NCBI GenBank assembly: GCA_025174535.1 | Contig: JALBUN010000009.1 | Coordinates: forward strand, 620,001-684,000 | Length of the DNA stretch: 64,000 nt | From: Cantharellus purpuraceus | Taxonomy: Eukaryota > Basidiomycota > Agaricomycetes > Cantharellales > Hydnaceae | Reading direction: 5' to 3' | Shown: piece after piece, positions 63,847 through 64,000 of the stretch | How the letters are laid out: every line of letters starts with the position of its first letter | Numbering within the stretch: position 1 is the stretch's first letter | The notes under the pieces: generated by a model | What the model was told of the DNA's origin: nothing | The model's input: the letters and a program-made list of their open reading frames with translations, nothing else | Database searches by the model: none | Made by a program: the position numbers and the translations under genes

Positions 63847-64000
63847 ATGTTTGGAGAATCCGAGTCCGAAAGCCCCCGCGTTGGCAGCCCTTGGGATCCG
63901 TTCCTTGTAGGCTCGTCCCCATCCCACTCACCATCCCCGGCGTCCACCACAGAACTCGAAGTCAAGACGCGTCTGGCAGAGCGTGTTCCCAAACTCATCC
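63847..64000 (+). CDS. 5' end of an unrecognised gene, cut by window edge
   Basis: The ATG at 63847 opens a frame that runs to the window edge without a stop (51 codons). It begins MFGESESESPRVGSPWDPF and continues with a proline/serine linker (SSPSHSPSPAST), then a helix-like ELEVKTRLAERVPKLI. The acidic-serine start and P/S linker look like a real N-terminus. The family cannot be named from this fragment. Confidence 0.5.
   Translation, partial: MFGESESESPRVGSPWDPFLVGSSPSHSPSPASTTELEVKTRLAERVPKLI

Overview
The window is nuclear DNA from a filamentous fungus, most likely a mushroom-forming basidiomycete. The genes are split by many short introns (about 45-75 bp, GTRNGT...YAG). The chorismate pathway is fused into one AROM gene, and the protein families (AROM, SEACAT, GCP2, Cdc4-type light chain, chromodomain Ty3/gypsy element) are typical of fungi. 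Splice sites were placed by eye; where exon phases sum correctly this is stated.

The left third (1-21,476) is a transposon nest. A plus-strand Ty3/gypsy chromovirus (1-7,635, 5' end outside the window) is followed by a 12-bp minisatellite and then a minus-strand Ty1/copia element (copia-1, about 7,823-15,856). Each is interrupted inside a coding domain by members of the same long LTR-like family (TG...CA ends, 5-bp target duplications ggggc and caagc). The second insertion is itself nested (inner copy with target duplication cctgt). A second copia element (copia-2, 17,181-21,476) has 135-bp LTRs and target duplication tgttt. All three retroelements carry TGA stops or active-site changes that fit CpG transitions.

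The right two thirds (21,624-64,000) are gene-rich and nearly free of transposons. In order: a CSC1/OSCA-like channel (-), a PSMG1-like proteasome assembly chaperone (+), a glutathione transferase (+) with a decayed tandem copy, a FAF2-like UAS/UBX protein (-), PEX19 (-), ribose-5-phosphate isomerase (-), an unrecognised secreted protein (+), pentafunctional AROM (+), a CUE-domain membrane protein (+), MTR4 helicase (-), the SEACAT subunit Sea3/WDR59 (-), a small subunit of serine palmitoyltransferase (-), gamma-tubulin complex protein GCP2 (+), a Cdc4-like myosin light chain (-), a GNAT acetyltransferase (+), a 3.8-kb stretch without recognisable genes, and the start of one gene at the right edge. 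These are mostly housekeeping genes, several arranged as tight head-to-head pairs.

No metabolic cluster, CRISPR array, rRNA or tRNA gene was found. The least ordinary items are the antisense zinc-cluster/coiled-coil protein carried by the gypsy element, the nested LTR-like family with a large inverted repeat, a 12-bp array of TGACTC motifs, and the uniform CpG-decay signature in the transposons.
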